40,000 nt of DNA from Streptococcus salivarius (GTDB lineage: Bacteria; Bacillota; Bacilli; Lactobacillales; Streptococcaceae), in assembly GCF_000785515.1 (NCBI RefSeq), contig NZ_CP009913.1:24001-64000 (forward strand), written 5' to 3'. The notes under the pieces were generated by a model, which did no database searches, was not told where the DNA came from, and worked only from the letters and a program-made list of their open reading frames with translations. How positions within the stretch are numbered: the stretch's first letter is position 1; each line of letters starts with the position of its first letter. This document shows, one piece after another, positions 32,262 through 40,000 of the stretch. The position numbers and the translations under genes were made by a program.

Positions 32262-34205
32262 ATGCCAAAAATCATCGAATTACCTGAGGTGTTAGCCAAC
32301 CAGATTGCTGCTGGTGAGGTCGTAGAGCGCCCAGCCAGTGTTGTCAAAGAGTTGGTGGAAAATGCTATTGATGCAGGCAGCACCCAGATTACCATTGAAG
32401 TTGAAGAATCAGGCCTCTCAAAAATTCAAATCACAGACAATGGTGAAGGAATGGCTCAAGCTGATGTGGCCATGAGTTTGCGCCGTCATGCAACGAGTAA
32501 AATCAAAAATCAAGGAGATCTCTTTCGTATTCGAACCCTTGGTTTTCGAGGTGAGGCCCTACCATCAATAGCTTCTATCAGCCACCTAACTATTGTGACA
32601 GCAGCGGATGGAGAAGCCTATGGGACTAAACTGGTTGCTAAAGGTGGAGAAATTGAGAGTCAGGATCCTATTTCAACACCGGTTGGAACAAAGATTACCG
32701 TTGAAAATCTGTTTTATAACACCCCAGCTCGTCTCAAGTATATGAAGAGTTTACAGGCTGAGTTGGCTCATATTGTCGATGTTGTCAATCGTCTGAGTCT
32801 AGCTCATCCCGAGGTTGCCTTTACCTTGCTTAATGATGGTCGTCAGTTGACACAGACATCAGGTACTGGAGACCTCCGTCAAGCTATTGCTGGTATTTAT
32901 GGTTTGACAACGGCTAAAAAAATGGTGGAGATTTCAAATTCTGACCTTGATTTTGAAGTTTCTGGATATGTTAGTCTCCCTGAGTTGACCCGTGCAAATC
33001 GTAACTACATCACGATTCTCATTAACGGACGTTATATTAAAAACTTCCTGCTTAACCGTGCTATTTTTGATGGTTATGGTTCTAAACTCATGGTAGGACG
33101 CTTCCCTATTGCAGTTATTGATATTCAGATTGATCCCTACTTGGCCGATGTCAATGTTCACCCAACCAAGCAGGAAGTACGTATTTCTAAAGAAAAAGAG
33201 CTCATGGCCCTTATCAGCTCTGCCATTGCTCAAAGCCTTAGAGAGCAGGATTTGATTCCTGATGCCCTTGAAAATCTAGCCAAGTCTAGTACCAGAGGTG
33301 CAGCTAAGCCAGTTCAAACCAGTCTTCCACTCAAACAAACCAATCTTTACTATGATAGCAGTCGTAATGATTTCTTTGTCAAACCAGAGACAGTCCAAGA
33401 AGATATCAAACCTCTTGTATCAGAGTCAGAGTCTCCAGTTTCATCGGTAGAAAATAAACCGCAACCTTCTGTTAAACAGGCACAACGTTCAGTAGATGAA
33501 GGTGATAGCGAACACGAAAAACTTGATTATAAAAACAAGTCGAAAATGAAGCGCATGCTTGAAAATCTGGATAATGAGGAAACATCAACCTTCCCTGAAT
33601 TAGAGTTTTTTGGTCAAATGCATGGAACCTATCTCTTTGCGCAAGGACAAGGCGGACTTTACATCATTGACCAGCATGCTGCTCAAGAACGTGTCAAGTA
33701 TGAGTACTATCGTGAAAAGATTGGTGAGGTTGACAGCAGTTTACAACAGCTTTTGGTTCCTTATCTCTTTGAATTTTCAGGTTCAGATTACATTAGTTTA
33801 CAAGAAAAAATGTCCCTTCTTAACCAGGTTGGTATCTATTTAGAACCTTATGGGAACAACACTTTCATTCTTCGTGAACATCCTATCTGGATGAAGGAAG
33901 AAGAGATTGAATCAGCGGTCTATGAAATGTGTGACATGCTTCTTTTGACGAATGAAGTGTCTGTTAAGACCTACCGTGCTGAGTTGGCCATCATGATGAG
34001 TTGTAAACGTTCAATCAAGGCCAATCATGCTCTTGATGATTACTCTGCGCGTGACCTCCTAGTACAGCTTGCACAGTGTAAAAATCCCTACAATTGCCCT
34101 CACGGACGTCCAGTACTTGTCAACTTTACCAAGTCTGATATGGAAAAAATGTTCCGTCGTATCCAAGAAAATCATACAAGCCTACGTGACCTAGGAAAGT
34201 ATTAA
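32262..34205 (+). CDS. mutL: DNA mismatch repair protein MutL (HexB)
   Basis: Couples mismatch recognition by MutS to strand removal. It is 647 residues long. The N-terminal GHKL ATPase has [14 protein letters not shown] (E33, N34) and the downstream GFRGEAL box. A low-complexity linker runs from about 345 to 440. The C-terminal domain carries the endonuclease motif [12 protein letters not shown] (470-481) and CPHGRP (612-617), so this MutL should nick DNA, as expected in bacteria without MutH. GAAGGGAAA precedes the ATG. No clear terminator follows; an A/T-rich run leads into the next promoter. Confidence 0.97.
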   Translation: MPKIIELPEVLANQIAAGEVVERPASVVKELVENAIDAGSTQITIEVEESGLSKIQITDNGEGMAQADVAMSLRRHATSKIKNQGDLFRIRTLGFRGEALPSIASISHLTIVTAADGEAYGTKLVAKGGEIESQDPISTPVGTKITVENLFYNTPARLKYMKSLQAELAHIVDVVNRLSLAHPEVAFTLLNDGRQLTQTSGTGDLRQAIAGIYGLTTAKKMVEISNSDLDFEVSGYVSLPELTRANRNYITILINGRYIKNFLLNRAIFDGYGSKLMVGRFPIAVIDIQIDPYLADVNVHPTKQEVRISKEKELMALISSAIAQSLREQDLIPDALENLAKSSTRGAAKPVQTSLPLKQTNLYYDSSRNDFFVKPETVQEDIKPLVSESESPVSSVENKPQPSVKQAQRSVDEGDSEHEKLDYKNKSKMKRMLENLDNEETSTFPELEFFGQMHGTYLFAQGQGGLYIIDQHAAQERVKYEYYREKIGEVDSSLQQLLVPYLFEFSGSDYISLQEKMSLLNQVGIYLEPYGNNTFILREHPIWMKEEEIESAVYEMCDMLLLTNEVSVKTYRAELAIMMSCKRSIKANHALDDYSARDLLVQLAQCKNPYNCPHGRPVLVNFTKSDMEKMFRRIQENHTSLRDLGKY

Positions 34206-34223
34206 AATTTTTTTTGGTCTTGC

Positions 34224-34252
34224 TTTACGAATAGGAATGTTAGATTTATAAT
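34224..34252 (+). promoter_or_regulatory. Sigma-A promoter overlapping the cin box
   Basis: TTTACG (34224-34229), a 17-bp spacer and TATAAT (34247-34252). ComX and sigma-A would compete for the overlapping bases. Confidence 0.6.
34226..34233 (+). promoter_or_regulatory. cin box (ComX-dependent promoter element) before a small membrane gene
   Basis: TACGAATA is a perfect match to the cin box used by the competence sigma factor ComX, and a T-rich stretch precedes it. It overlaps the -35 of the sigma-A promoter for the 73-residue membrane protein gene at 34336. Confidence 0.65.
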
Positions 34253-34335
34253 AGTGGTGAAGAAAAGGAATCTTCTAATGTTTTAGCGGATCATTGTAGG
34301 ATGATTGCCTGATTTTTAAGTTAGGAGGTAGAGTG

Positions 34336-34557
34336 ATGAGACACTTAACAAAAACTAATAAACACTTTTTACTTGTTGGCTTAACATTTTTAGCGACTAG
34401 CTTGATTTTCTATATTTTGGCCTGGTTAGGTCAACCAAGTTTGGAGAATACTCTAGTAAATGTTTCTAGCATTGCCTTTACTTTAGGTCTTGTAACATAT
34501 ATTCTATTAGGTCTAAAGATGATTACAGATACTTTAAAGACGAGTAGTCATCCTTAA
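34336..34557 (+). CDS. Small two-helix membrane protein with possible competence promoter
   Basis: 73 residues with two membrane helices (about 11-32 and 44-64) and basic ends. ATG at 34336 follows AGGAGGT (34323-34329) at good distance; a GTG one codon upstream is less likely. A strong terminator follows, so it is a single-gene unit between mutL and ruvA. An upstream perfect cin box suggests induction in competence. I do not recognise a family. Confidence 0.7.
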   Translation: MRHLTKTNKHFLLVGLTFLATSLIFYILAWLGQPSLENTLVNVSSIAFTLGLVTYILLGLKMITDTLKTSSHP

Positions 34558-34571
34558 AATAGAGCAAACAG

Positions 34572-34595
34572 AATCCACTTTCGAGTGGATTTTTT
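34572..34595 (+). terminator. Terminator with UUCG loop
   Basis: AATCCACT (34572-34579) and AGTGGATT (34584-34591) form an 8-bp stem capped by a TTCG tetraloop and followed by T residues. Confidence 0.92.
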
Positions 34596-34713
34596 GTTAC
34601 AATAGTACAGCAGTGCTTGAGATGACAAATAAACATTCAAGACAATTATCTTACGAGTATAAAATGATAAAGCAAACCATTGAAGAAACGAACGAGAAAG
34701 GAAATCACACGCT

Positions 34714-35304
34714 ATGTATGATTATATCAAGGGAACTCTAGTGAAAATTACCGCCAAGTATATTGTTATAGAAGCAAACGGCTTAGGTTATATTGTCACT
34801 GTGGCGAATCCATATAGTTTTTCTGACCAAATGAATCAGACTATCCAAGTCTATCTTCATCAAGTTATTAGAGATGATGCCCACCTTCTTTTTGGTTTCC
34901 ATACTGAAGATGAAAAAGAGGTCTTCCTTAAGCTTATTTCAGTTTCTGGAATAGGTCCGACGACTGCCCTAGCCATTGTTGCTGTAGATGATAATCAAGG
35001 CTTGGTTGCTGCTGTTGATAATAGTGACATCAAGTACTTGATGAAGTTTCCAAAGATTGGTAAAAAGACAGCTCAGCAAATGGTTTTGGACTTGGCAGGG
35101 AAATTTGCAGAGTTACCAACAGAAACGACCAAGACGACACCAAGTCAACCTGAAGGGAATCATCAATTGGATGAGGCTATGGAAGCCTTGATTGCTCTTG
35201 GTTATAAAGCCACAGAACTTAAGAAAATCAAGGCCTTCTTCGAAGGAACTAATGAAACGGCAGAGCAATACATTAAATCGGCTCTTAAAATGTTGATGAA
35301 ATGA
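34714..35304 (+). CDS. ruvA: Holliday junction helicase subunit RuvA
   Basis: Binds four-way DNA junctions and recruits the RuvB motor. The 196-residue protein has the N-terminal OB domain ([30 protein letters not shown] start), helix-hairpin-helix motifs in [13 protein letters not shown] and [16 protein letters not shown], and the C-terminal RuvB-contacting domain after a Thr/Pro linker (about 134-147). As usual in streptococci, ruvB is not next to it. tag follows 8 bases after the stop codon, so these two repair genes are co-transcribed. Confidence 0.96.
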   Translation: MYDYIKGTLVKITAKYIVIEANGLGYIVTVANPYSFSDQMNQTIQVYLHQVIRDDAHLLFGFHTEDEKEVFLKLISVSGIGPTTALAIVAVDDNQGLVAAVDNSDIKYLMKFPKIGKKTAQQMVLDLAGKFAELPTETTKTTPSQPEGNHQLDEAMEALIALGYKATELKKIKAFFEGTNETAEQYIKSALKMLMK

Positions 35305-35312
35305 GGTAAGCA

Positions 35313-35867
35313 ATGGTCAATCGTTGTCGTTGGGTTCCAACAAACAATAAATTATATTGTGATTATCATGACAAGGAGTGGGGAAAGCCTATTGGTGACG
35401 ACCAAAAACTTTTTGAGCTGCTTTGCTTAGAAAGTTATCAGTCAGGGCTTTCTTGGTTAACCGTTTTAAATAAAAGACAGGCCTTTAATCGTGTTTTTCA
35501 TGACTATAATATTGAGCGTGTTGCCCAGTTTAGCCTAAGTGAACTTGAAGATGCGCTTCAAAATCCAGACATCATTAGGCACAAACTTAAGCTAGAAGCA
35601 ACCGTAAATAATGCCAAACAAGTACTAAAAATCCAAGATGAATTTGGCTCCCTGTCCCATTATTTTTGGCATTTCTTTGACGGAAAGCCCTTGATAAATA
35701 ATGTACCCACATATAAGGACGTCCCATCATCAACTGCTTTATCCCAACAGATTGCCAACAATCTAAAAAAGAGAGGGTTCAAATTTTTAGGACCGACAAC
35801 TATATATTCATTTTTACAAGCCGCAGGATTTGTGAATGATCATGAAAATAACTGTGACTTCAAATAA
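35313..35867 (+). CDS. tag: DNA-3-methyladenine glycosylase I
   Basis: Removes 3-methyladenine from alkylated DNA. It is 184 residues long. The zinc-snap ligands are visible as C5 (NRCRW), H19 (YHDKEWG), H177 and C181 (HENNC). The FELLCLESYQSGLSW stretch with the base-recognising Glu is present. GAGGT lies 6 bases before the ATG, close behind ruvA. A near-perfect palindrome with a T tail ends the unit. Confidence 0.95.
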   Translation: MVNRCRWVPTNNKLYCDYHDKEWGKPIGDDQKLFELLCLESYQSGLSWLTVLNKRQAFNRVFHDYNIERVAQFSLSELEDALQNPDIIRHKLKLEATVNNAKQVLKIQDEFGSLSHYFWHFFDGKPLINNVPTYKDVPSSTALSQQIANNLKKRGFKFLGPTTIYSFLQAAGFVNDHENNCDFK

Positions 35868-35895
35868 ATGAGTGGATTTGATTGACAAGACGAGC

Positions 35896-35928
35896 AAAAC
35901 ATGTTAGTTTATAAACGAACATGTTTTT
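35896..35928 (+). terminator. 32-bp near-perfect palindrome acting as terminator of ruvA-tag
   Basis: AAAACATGTT (35896-35905) and AACATGTTTT (35918-35927) flank a central palindrome GTTTATAAAC (35907-35916) with one mismatched pair, followed by T. It lies 11 bases before the cinA cin box and may shield competence transcription from ruvA-tag. Confidence 0.65.
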
Positions 35929-35938
35929 GAGATTATTT

Positions 35939-35946
35939 TACGAATA
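35939..35946 (+). promoter_or_regulatory. cin box of cinA-recA
   Basis: A perfect TACGAATA preceded by T-rich sequence, 17 bases before the cinA start codon. It is the ComX promoter element of late competence genes, and cinA-recA is a known member of that regulon. Confidence 0.88.
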
Positions 35947-35963
35947 GTAATATAGGTGAACCA

Positions 35964-37232
35964 ATGAAAGCTGAATTGATTGCAGTAGGAACTGAAATCC
36001 TAACCGGGCAGATCACCAATACCAATGCCCAATTTTTATCTGAGAAACTAGCTGAACTAGGAATTGACGTGTATTTTCACACAGCAGTAGGAGACAATGA
36101 AAGCCGCCTACTTTCAGTTCTTGATCAAGCCAGTCAGCGTAGTGATTTAGTCATACTTTGTGGTGGACTTGGCCCTACTGAGGACGACCTAACCAAGCAA
36201 ACCCTGGCTAAATTTTTAGGAAAAGAACTCGTTTTTGATGAGGAGGCTAGTAAAAAACTGGATAGTTTCTTTGCTACTCGTCCTAAACACACACGAACGC
36301 CTAATAATGAACGTCAAGCACAAATTGTTGAGGGGGCTATTCCCTTGCAAAACCCGACAGGTCTTGCAGTTGGAGGGATTATTACTGCTCAAGGGGTGAC
36401 CTATGTAGTCTTACCTGGTCCACCAAGTGAACTCAAACCTATGGTGAATCAAGAACTTATTCCAGCTCTTACTGAGAATCACTCAAGTCTTTATTCGAGA
36501 GTCCTAAGATTCTTTGGCGTTGGAGAAAGTCAATTAGTGACTATTCTGAAAGAGTTTATTGTTAACCAAACAGATCCAACCATAGCTCCATACGCTAAAG
36601 TGGGGGAAGTAACACTTCGCTTGTCAACGAAGGCTTCTTCGCAAGAAGAAGCAGATCAAAAACTAGATGTTTTAGAAAAACAAATTCGTTCGACTAAAAC
36701 TCTAGATGGCAAATCCTTATCTGATTTCATTTATGGATATGGAGAGTCTAATAGTTTAGCCTTTGAAGCTTTTCGTTTGCTTAAGCACCATGGCAAGACC
36801 ATCACTGCAGCTGAAAGCCTAACAGCAGGTTTATTTCAGGCTACTATTGCTGATTTTTCAGGAGCCTCACAAGTATTTAAAGGTGGCTTTGTTACTTACA
36901 GCATTGAAGAAAAAGCTAAAATGTTGGGTATTCCTTTGTCGCAACTAGAAGAACATGGTGTTGTCAGTCATTTTACTGCAGAAAAAATGGCTGAAGGTGC
37001 TCGAGCTAAAACAGATAGCGATTATGGAATTGCACTTACCGGTGTAGCTGGACCAGATTCCTTAGAAGGACACCCAGCAGGTACGGTATTTATTGGTATT
37101 GCTGATAGGAATCAAGTAAGGTCAATCAAGGTTGTTATAGGTGGAAGAAGTCGTTCTGATGTTAGATATATTAGTACCCTCTATGCCTTTAACCTAGTTC
37201 GCCAAGCTTTATTACAAGAAGACATAATTTAA
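35964..37232 (+). CDS. cinA: Competence-damage inducible protein CinA
   Basis: A 422-residue two-domain protein. The N-terminal MoCF-like domain (about 1-165) contains [19 protein letters not shown] and [12 protein letters not shown]. The C-terminal CinA domain (about 255-415) contains [32 protein letters not shown] sequence and the ALTGVAGP motif and is related to NMN deamidases. In streptococci CinA is made in competence and helps bring RecA to the membrane or uptake site. The start at 35964 has AGGTGA 5 bases before it. recA follows after 35 bases without a terminator. Confidence 0.95.
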   Translation: MKAELIAVGTEILTGQITNTNAQFLSEKLAELGIDVYFHTAVGDNESRLLSVLDQASQRSDLVILCGGLGPTEDDLTKQTLAKFLGKELVFDEEASKKLDSFFATRPKHTRTPNNERQAQIVEGAIPLQNPTGLAVGGIITAQGVTYVVLPGPPSELKPMVNQELIPALTENHSSLYSRVLRFFGVGESQLVTILKEFIVNQTDPTIAPYAKVGEVTLRLSTKASSQEEADQKLDVLEKQIRSTKTLDGKSLSDFIYGYGESNSLAFEAFRLLKHHGKTITAAESLTAGLFQATIADFSGASQVFKGGFVTYSIEEKAKMLGIPLSQLEEHGVVSHFTAEKMAEGARAKTDSDYGIALTGVAGPDSLEGHPAGTVFIGIADRNQVRSIKVVIGGRSRSDVRYISTLYAFNLVRQALLQEDII

Positions 37233-37267
37233 GTTTGTCTTTAACGATAGAAAGAAGAGGAAAATAA

Positions 37268-38407
37268 GTGGCTAAGAAAACAAAGAAAACAGAAGAAATT
37301 ACAAAGAAATTTGGAGATGAGCGTCGTAAAGCACTTGACGATGCTTTGAAGAATATTGAAAAAGATTTTGGTAAGGGTGCGGTTATGCGTCTTGGTGAGC
37401 GTGCAGAGCAGAAAGTTCAAGTTATGAGCTCAGGCTCGCTAGCTTTGGATATTGCTCTTGGTGCAGGTGGTTATCCTAAAGGTCGTATTATCGAAATTTA
37501 CGGACCAGAATCATCAGGTAAAACAACTGTAGCCCTCCATGCTGTTGCTCAGACACAAAAAGAAGGCGGAATTGCTGCCTTTATCGATGCAGAGCATGCC
37601 CTTGACCCTGCTTATGCGGCAGCCCTAGGTGTTAATATTGATGAGCTTCTTTTGTCACAACCTGATTCAGGTGAACAAGGTCTCGAAATTGCTGGTAAGC
37701 TGATTGACTCTGGTGCAGTTGATTTGGTTGTTGTTGACTCAGTTGCAGCCTTGGTACCTCGAGCAGAAATTGATGGAGATATTGGTGACAGCCATGTCGG
37801 ACTTCAAGCGCGTATGATGAGTCAAGCCATGCGTAAGCTTTCTGCTTCTATCAATAAAACAAAAACAATTGCTATCTTCATTAACCAATTGCGTGAAAAA
37901 GTTGGCATTATGTTTGGTAATCCAGAAACAACCCCTGGTGGACGTGCTCTAAAATTCTATGCATCAGTACGTCTTGATGTACGTGGAAATACGCAAATCA
38001 AAGGGACTGGTGATAAAAAAGACCAAAATGTTGGTAAGGAAACTAAAATTAAGGTTGTCAAAAACAAGGTTGCTCCACCATTTAAAGAAGCCTTTGTTGA
38101 AATTATGTATGGTGAAGGGATTTCCCAAACAGGTGAGCTTGTAAAAATCGCTAGTGACTTAGGCATTATTCAAAAAGCTGGAGCATGGTTCTCATATAAT
38201 GGTGAGAAGATTGGTCAAGGGTCTGAAAATGCTAAAAAATATTTGGCAGATCATCCAGATATTTTTGAAGAAATTGATCATAAAGTACGTGTACACTATG
38301 GTTTAATTGAACCAGATGAAGAGGATATTGTTGAAGAAGCACAAGTTGAAGAAACATCTGATGAACTTGTTTTAGACCTCGATTCAACCATTGAAATTGA
38401 GGAATAA
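37268..38407 (+). CDS. recA: Recombinase RecA
   Basis: Strand-exchange protein for recombination, repair and transformation. The 379-residue protein has Walker A GPESSGKT (79-86), Walker B-type [10 protein letters not shown], and the acidic C-terminal tail typical of the family. It starts with GTG at 37268, with AGAGGAAA before it. Expression comes from the cinA cin-box promoter in competence; a basal promoter must lie in or before cinA, but I did not find a clear one. A terminator follows. Confidence 0.97.
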   Translation: MAKKTKKTEEITKKFGDERRKALDDALKNIEKDFGKGAVMRLGERAEQKVQVMSSGSLALDIALGAGGYPKGRIIEIYGPESSGKTTVALHAVAQTQKEGGIAAFIDAEHALDPAYAAALGVNIDELLLSQPDSGEQGLEIAGKLIDSGAVDLVVVDSVAALVPRAEIDGDIGDSHVGLQARMMSQAMRKLSASINKTKTIAIFINQLREKVGIMFGNPETTPGGRALKFYASVRLDVRGNTQIKGTGDKKDQNVGKETKIKVVKNKVAPPFKEAFVEIMYGEGISQTGELVKIASDLGIIQKAGAWFSYNGEKIGQGSENAKKYLADHPDIFEEIDHKVRVHYGLIEPDEEDIVEEAQVEETSDELVLDLDSTIEIEE

Positions 38408-38411
38408 GTGT

Positions 38412-38436
38412 AAAAGAGCCGACGAGCTCTTTTTTC
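38412..38436 (+). terminator. Terminator of cinA-recA
   Basis: AAAAGAGC (38412-38419) and GCTCTTTT (38426-38433) form a perfect 8-bp stem with a 6-base loop and T run. Confidence 0.92.
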
Positions 38437-38574
38437 TTTGTTTTAATTCTAAATAAAAAAGGTCTATGATAATTGAAAAAGTCCCAAAGATTCAAAATAG
38501 GTCGCTAGACCGATTTCTTAAATCAAGGACAGTGATAAGATAATAGTATCATGTGACAGAAAGAGAGAATTAAC

Positions 38575-38973
38575 ATGATTAAGATTTATACAATCTCAAG
38601 TTGTACAAGTTGTAAAAAAGCAAAGACATGGTTGAACAACCATCAACTTCCTTATAAAGAACAAAACCTTGGTAAAGAACCACTTACAAAAGAAGAAATC
38701 TTAAACATCCTATCAAAAACAGAGAATGGTGTTGAAAGTATTGTTTCATCAAAAAATCGCTATGCTAAAGCTCTAAATTGTGATATCGACGAGCTCAGTG
38801 TCAGTGAGGTGATTGATTTGATTCAAGAAAACCCAAGAATCTTGAAGAGCCCAATCTTAATTGATGATAAGAGATTGCAAGTGGGTTATAAAGAAGATGA
38901 TATCCGTGCTTTCTTACCACGTTCAATACGAAATGTCGAAAACTCACAAGCACGCATGCGCGCAGCTCTATAA
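38575..38973 (+). CDS. spx: Spx/ArsC-family redox regulator
   Basis: A 132-residue thioredoxin-fold protein that binds the RNA polymerase alpha C-terminal domain and redirects transcription under thiol stress. The redox switch C10-T-S-C13 (SSCTSCKKA) and the RPILIDDKRLQVG-like stretch near residues 92-104 (here SPILIDD) mark it as Spx. Streptococci often have two Spx paralogues (SpxA1, SpxA2); which one this is cannot be told here. AGAGAG lies before the ATG. The 138 bases between recA's terminator and the start hold a small stem GGTC/GACC (38502-38513) and no unambiguous promoter. Confidence 0.93.
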   Translation: MIKIYTISSCTSCKKAKTWLNNHQLPYKEQNLGKEPLTKEEILNILSKTENGVESIVSSKNRYAKALNCDIDELSVSEVIDLIQENPRILKSPILIDDKRLQVGYKEDDIRAFLPRSIRNVENSQARMRAAL

Positions 38974-38976
38974 AAA

Positions 38977-39010
38977 GTAAAAAAGGAGATTCTTGCGATC
39001 TTCTTTTTAC
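38977..39010 (+). terminator. Terminator of spx
   Basis: GTAAAAAAGGAGAT (38977-38990) pairs with ATCTTCTTTTTAC (38998-39010) apart from one bulge and a G-T pair. It begins 3 bases after the stop codon. Confidence 0.8.
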
Positions 39011-39036
39011 GTTTACTCTGGCATAGAAAATAAGTA

Positions 39037-39065
39037 TTGACATTAGTTCACAAACTTGATAGACT
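39037..39065 (+). promoter_or_regulatory. rRNA promoter P1
   Basis: TTGACA (39037-39042), a 17-bp spacer and TAGACT (39060-39065). Confidence 0.78.
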
Positions 39066-39126
39066 AATAAAGTCTTAAGGAATTTCTCCAGTAACAAAAA
39101 GTTTGAAAAAAACTTTAAAAAAGTTA

Positions 39127-39155
39127 TTGACAAGACAGGTCAGAGATGATATTAT
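39127..39155 (+). promoter_or_regulatory. rRNA promoter P2
   Basis: TTGACA (39127-39132), a 17-bp spacer and TATTAT (39150-39155). An A-tract region (about 39104-39126) that could act as UP element lies directly before it. Confidence 0.88.
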
Positions 39156-39215
39156 AAATAAGCTGTTTCGGGAGAGACAGCGGACACGAGAAGTAAAAAA
39201 AACTTCAAAAAAGTG

Positions 39216-39244
39216 TTGACAAGGTGTTCTAGATTTGCTAGAAT
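39216..39244 (+). promoter_or_regulatory. rRNA promoter P3
   Basis: TTGACA (39216-39221), a 17-bp spacer and TAGAAT (39239-39244). The A-tract sequence before it is nearly identical to that before P2, so one of the two probably arose by duplication. Confidence 0.88.
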
Positions 39245-39395
39245 ATAGAAGTTGTCTTAAGAGAGACAAAGACCTTTGAGAACTGAATAAGAAACCAAGT
39301 GCAGGGTTATGATAGAAGAATTATAACCTGTCAATTTACAAGAATAAATCGTCAGACGACGGTAATGAGTTAACGCTCGAACAATTATTAAAGTT
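39245..39395 (+). other. rRNA leader region
   Basis: This stretch holds a boxA-like antitermination sequence around ACCTTTGAGAACTG (39271-39284), a stem GGTTAT (39305-39310)/ATAACC (39324-39329), and sequence that should pair with the region after 16S for RNase III processing; the 3' partner lies outside the window. Confidence 0.6.

Positions 39396-40000
<605 letters not shown>

Overview
The window is a low-GC Firmicutes chromosome segment, most likely from the Streptococcus salivarius group (S. salivarius, S. thermophilus, S. vestibularis). The evidence is the 5' part of a 16S rRNA gene at the right end, the order pcsB-prs-aminotransferase-recO-plsX-acpP-pur that is typical of streptococci beside the chromosome origin, a perfect ParB-binding parS site, ComX (cin) boxes and CiaR-type promoters. 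Species is not settled by sight.

Layout. 1-5,024: end of the cell-wall hydrolase gene pcsB, prs (PRPP synthesis), a PLP aminotransferase, recO, plsX and acpP. A parS centromere site lies between recO and plsX. 5,079-23,421: a de novo purine cluster, purC-purL-purF-purM-purN-purH, then purD, then purE-purK and finally purB. Several segments interrupt it: a secreted CHAP hydrolase gene on the minus strand, a ketopantoate-reductase-like gene, a small unknown gene, and AT-rich accessory genes (a DUF4041/GIY-YIG protein and a small membrane protein). Together prs (PRPP) and the pur enzymes make IMP and AMP. A PurR-type PurBox sits about 76 bases upstream of the predicted purC transcription start.

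23,467-25,612: an AT-rich unknown membrane/coiled-coil gene, a small membrane ORF without a normal start codon, and an RNA-rich stretch holding two csRNA genes on either side of an unrecognised structured small RNA. 25,621-30,805: argS (minus strand) opposite argR-ylbF-mutS. 30,839-32,209: a LytTR regulator with its DUF3021 membrane partner, divergent from a small membrane protein gene, with three helically phased operator repeats between them. 32,262-38,973: mutL, a small membrane protein, ruvA, tag, cinA, recA and spx, a DNA repair/competence block carrying two perfect cin boxes. 39,037-40,000: three tandem rRNA promoters, the leader and the first ~605 nt of 16S rRNA.

The most notable content is non-coding. 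(1) There are four small-RNA genes, each with a CiaR box of two TTTAAG-like hexamers 5 bp apart, exactly 10 bp before the -10, an anti-Shine-Dalgarno/anti-AUG stretch and a terminator. They match the known csRNA family; one appears to carry a 59-bp hairpin insertion. (2) An unrecognised ~125-nt structured RNA with its own promoter and terminator lies between two of them. (3) Elaborate foldable insertions sit at three internal starts of the pur cluster: before purM (where the start of the gene is duplicated), before purE (a multi-branched palindrome) and before purB (a three-way junction that separates the Shine-Dalgarno sequence from the start codon).
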